Part shown: positions 15,001 through 16,918 of the stretch, one piece after another
Position numbering within the stretch: position 1 is the stretch's first letter
How the letters are laid out: every line of letters begins with the position of its first letter
Assembly: GCA_964596165.1 (NCBI GenBank)
Contig: CAZQTW010000099.1
Span: 1 to 16,918, forward strand
Direction of reading: 5' to 3'
DNA length: 16,918 nt
DNA from: CAYUQT01 sp964596165
Lineage (GTDB): Bacteria; Planctomycetota; Phycisphaerae; UBA1845; JAFGLZ01
Position numbers and translations under genes: made by a program
The notes under the pieces: model-generated
Databases searched by the model: none
Told to the model about the DNA's origin: nothing
What the model saw: only the letters and a program-made list of their open reading frames with translations

Positions 15001-16918
15001 TGTGATGGTGAAGAAGAAAGACACGAGGGGGCGATCGGACGGGAACGACTGCCTCTTGGGCGAATGCCTTGGGCGGTGGGGCGCCTGGAGCCGCTCCGGC
15101 TTGTGATCGCGAGTACCACCACGACGATGAGGCTGATCAGGCTGACCCCCATCCCGATTCGAAGCGATGCGGGGCGGTAGGTCATCGTGACGAGGCTGGT
15201 TCCTGCCGGAACGCGAACGCCACGAAAGGCGTAGTTCACTTTGTAGATTCGCGCGCCTTTGCCGTTTACCGTCGCAGACCAGCCGGGGTAGAACGCATCG
15301 GTAACAACCAGCAGTCCCGGCTTCCGAGTTTCTACCTCGATTTCGACACCATTAGGCACGTATTCCAGCCGGGTCACGTGGTGCAAGATCCGCCCCGGCC
15401 GGAGGTCGTCAAAAGTGTCCCCGCACGCTGCCTCCGCGTCTGTCAATGCAACCTCGAACGGCTCCAACGGTTGCGTCACCATGCTGATGAGCACTTTGTC
15501 AGGGTCTGTAAGGACCTTGACCCCGCCGACCAGATACGCCCGGGGCATGGGTGTGCCGTACAGGGCGAGGCGCGTCGGCTCGGGCGCCTCCGCCCCGAAC
15601 AGTTTCTCCAAAGAGGGAAGCAGGATGATCCTGTCACAGTTGAGCATCGCCAGGAGGCGGTGTTTTGCCGCGGCCGGGACATGGGTTGCCAACAGGAGCC
15701 GGGAGAGTCTTACGACGTCCTGAGACGCGAAGTTGTTGGAAGACGTAGCGTTGAAGCCCTCGTCCGCCATCGGCCACGAGAGATGCAGGATATCTCGTGC
15801 CAGGCGAACCAGCCGCCCCCAATCTTGCGGGGTCACCGCCTGGACCTCGGTGGACTTCAGTGCCTCGTAGGCCTTACCCTCCGGTAGCGACCTCAGAAGC
15901 TTCCGCGCTTCCTCTTGAACGGCAAAGTCGAAGGACAGGAACCTGATCGGCTTGCCTTCCGGACGGAGCTGATGCAGACAGGCGGACTTGGTTTCGAGTA
16001 GTTCCGCCTGGCCGGGGTGAATCAGATACTGATTCGTCACAAGCAAGTCCGCGAACGAACCCAGAAGAATGAGCGACGCAGAGGCATTCCTCGCACGCGG
16101 GCCCAGGGCATACGTCCTCAACAAAACCGCCGTGCACAGACCCACGATGGGAAGCTTGAGGCTGTCACGGACGAGGGTATCCCACGGTATCCAATGAGCG
16201 AACCGGGGATTCACCGCACCGAGATTGAAGCACGCTTTCAGGATTGCGGTGCCGACTTCGCCGTGCCTGATCAGACAGACCGCCATGAACAGGGCGACAC
16301 CGGCGAATACCCCTATCGTACCCCAGCCTGCGAGAATCCGGCGCCACCGCAAAGAAGTCTTGGGGCAGGAATCCGCGGCAAGGGACAGCCGGTCCATTAC
16401 GAATCCCGCCAGGCAACTGAGTGGGAGCATCACGCACAACAGGCACTTGGGTGGTGATACGGACCACTGGAGAAAAGGTATCGCACGATGGCACAGACCG
16501 AAGAAGGGCGTGTACTTCCCCATGGAATACAGGAGGAAGACCGTGGCAATGATGAGCAAGAAGAGCGCGGGCAGGGAGTCGGAATGGTCGGGGGCCGCCG
16601 TTTGCGACGATCGATGGCGGCCGTTGGTCCTTCCACGAAAGCCCAGCGCAATGAAGAGGACAATCGGAACGACGCCCATATAGAACGTCACCACGGAGTA
16701 GTCATGGGACGAAGGCGCCCAATAGGCACCCGGACATTTCTGGACTTGTACCCCGTAGACCGAAGGGACCAACATCGAGAAGATGCCCATGGGATGTACG
16801 GAGTTCTCGCCCAGGCGAGGATCGGGCTTCTCCGATCGGGGCGACATCCTCAGTGCCTCCCATGTGGGCAGAAGCTGTGCCATCGACAACAGGACCGCCA
16901 CCAGCCCCGCGGCAAGGA
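14994..16918 (-). CDS. YfhO-family polytopic membrane protein, 5' end outside window
   Basis: The C-terminal 640 or so residues are visible. The frame stays open to the right edge (LAAGLVAVLLSMAQLLPTWE continues the family pattern), so the GTG at 16901 is not taken as the start. The N-terminal half has several membrane segments. The C-terminal part is a soluble domain ending in the YfhO signature, LLVVTDAFYPGWSATVNG followed by YAFRGVRVPAG, then one last membrane segment and a basic tail. YfhO proteins are GT-C-like membrane proteins; the Bacillus and Listeria relatives help glycosylate teichoic acids with a lipid-linked sugar. The substrate in a planctomycete is unknown. It faces the SGNH gene tail to tail. 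Confidence 0.9.
   Translation of the reverse strand, partial: LAAGLVAVLLSMAQLLPTWEALRMSPRSEKPDPRLGENSVHPMGIFSMLVPSVYGVQVQKCPGAYWAPSSHDYSVVTFYMGVVPIVLFIALGFRGRTNGRHRSSQTAAPDHSDSLPALFLLIIATVFLLYSMGKYTPFFGLCHRAIPFLQWSVSPPKCLLCVMLPLSCLAGFVMDRLSLAADSCPKTSLRWRRILAGWGTIGVFAGVALFMAVCLIRHGEVGTAILKACFNLGAVNPRFAHWIPWDTLVRDSLKLPIVGLCTAVLLRTYALGPRARNASASLILLGSFADLLVTNQYLIHPGQAELLETKSACLHQLRPEGKPIRFLSFDFAVQEEARKLLRSLPEGKAYEALKSTEVQAVTPQDWGRLVRLARDILHLSWPMADEGFNATSSNNFASQDVVRLSRLLLATHVPAAAKHRLLAMLNCDRIILLPSLEKLFGAEAPEPTRLALYGTPMPRAYLVGGVKVLTDPDKVLISMVTQPLEPFEVALTDAEAACGDTFDDLRPGRILHHVTRLEYVPNGVEIEVETRKPGLLVVTDAFYPGWSATVNGKGARIYKVNYAFRGVRVPAGTSLVTMTYRPASLRIGMGVSLISLIVVVVLAITSRSGSRRPTAQGIRPRGSRSRPIAPSCLSSSPSQS

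Overview
The window looks like a scaffold from a high-GC planctomycete, most likely of the Phycisphaerae/Sedimentisphaerales kind and probably from a metagenome assembly. The pointers are Asp-Pro-Asn linkers inside secreted proteins, a GEVED-like motif in a secreted RHS protein, a large multidomain subtilase with a Cys-Gly/membrane/Arg tail, a Tat-exported Gfo/Idh/MocA oxidoreductase and a YfhO-type membrane protein. The taxonomy is inferred from protein style; no rRNA or marker gene is present. A run of exactly 100 N (9113-9212) is a scaffolding placeholder.

Left half (1-9594), minus strand, read right to left. First comes a secreted KP-43-like subtilase (9594-4785). Its N-terminal part is a tandem 10-residue repeat interrupted by the assembly gap. 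Next is a small orphan protein with a membrane-anchor N-terminus (4698-4201). Last is a very large secreted RHS/YD-repeat protein (4111 to beyond position 1). The genes are 86 and 89 bases apart, each has a visible Shine-Dalgarno sequence, and they may form one transcription unit of exported proteins.

Middle (9595-10614), about 1 kb without a convincing gene. It holds a 5' leader of the protease gene that is extremely poor in T on the plus strand (9 T in 240 bases), then an AT-rich island of about 32% GC (10021-10200) with a candidate leftward promoter and a short direct repeat, then about 400 bases in which I recognise nothing.

Right half (10615-16918) is an envelope and sugar-related set. 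Plus strand: a polytopic GT-C-like glycosyltransferase, a Tat-exported Gfo/Idh/MocA oxidoreductase and a membrane-anchored SGNH-like protein. A YfhO-family membrane protein converges from the minus strand and runs off the right edge. GT-C, SGNH and YfhO proteins are all associated with building or modifying surface glycans, but nothing here shows that they form one pathway.

I do not see a demonstrable new defence or mobile system. The points most worth a second look are the reconstruction of the protease across the gap, its expanding repeat, the nearly A-free mRNA leader, and the protease/orphan/RHS trio.
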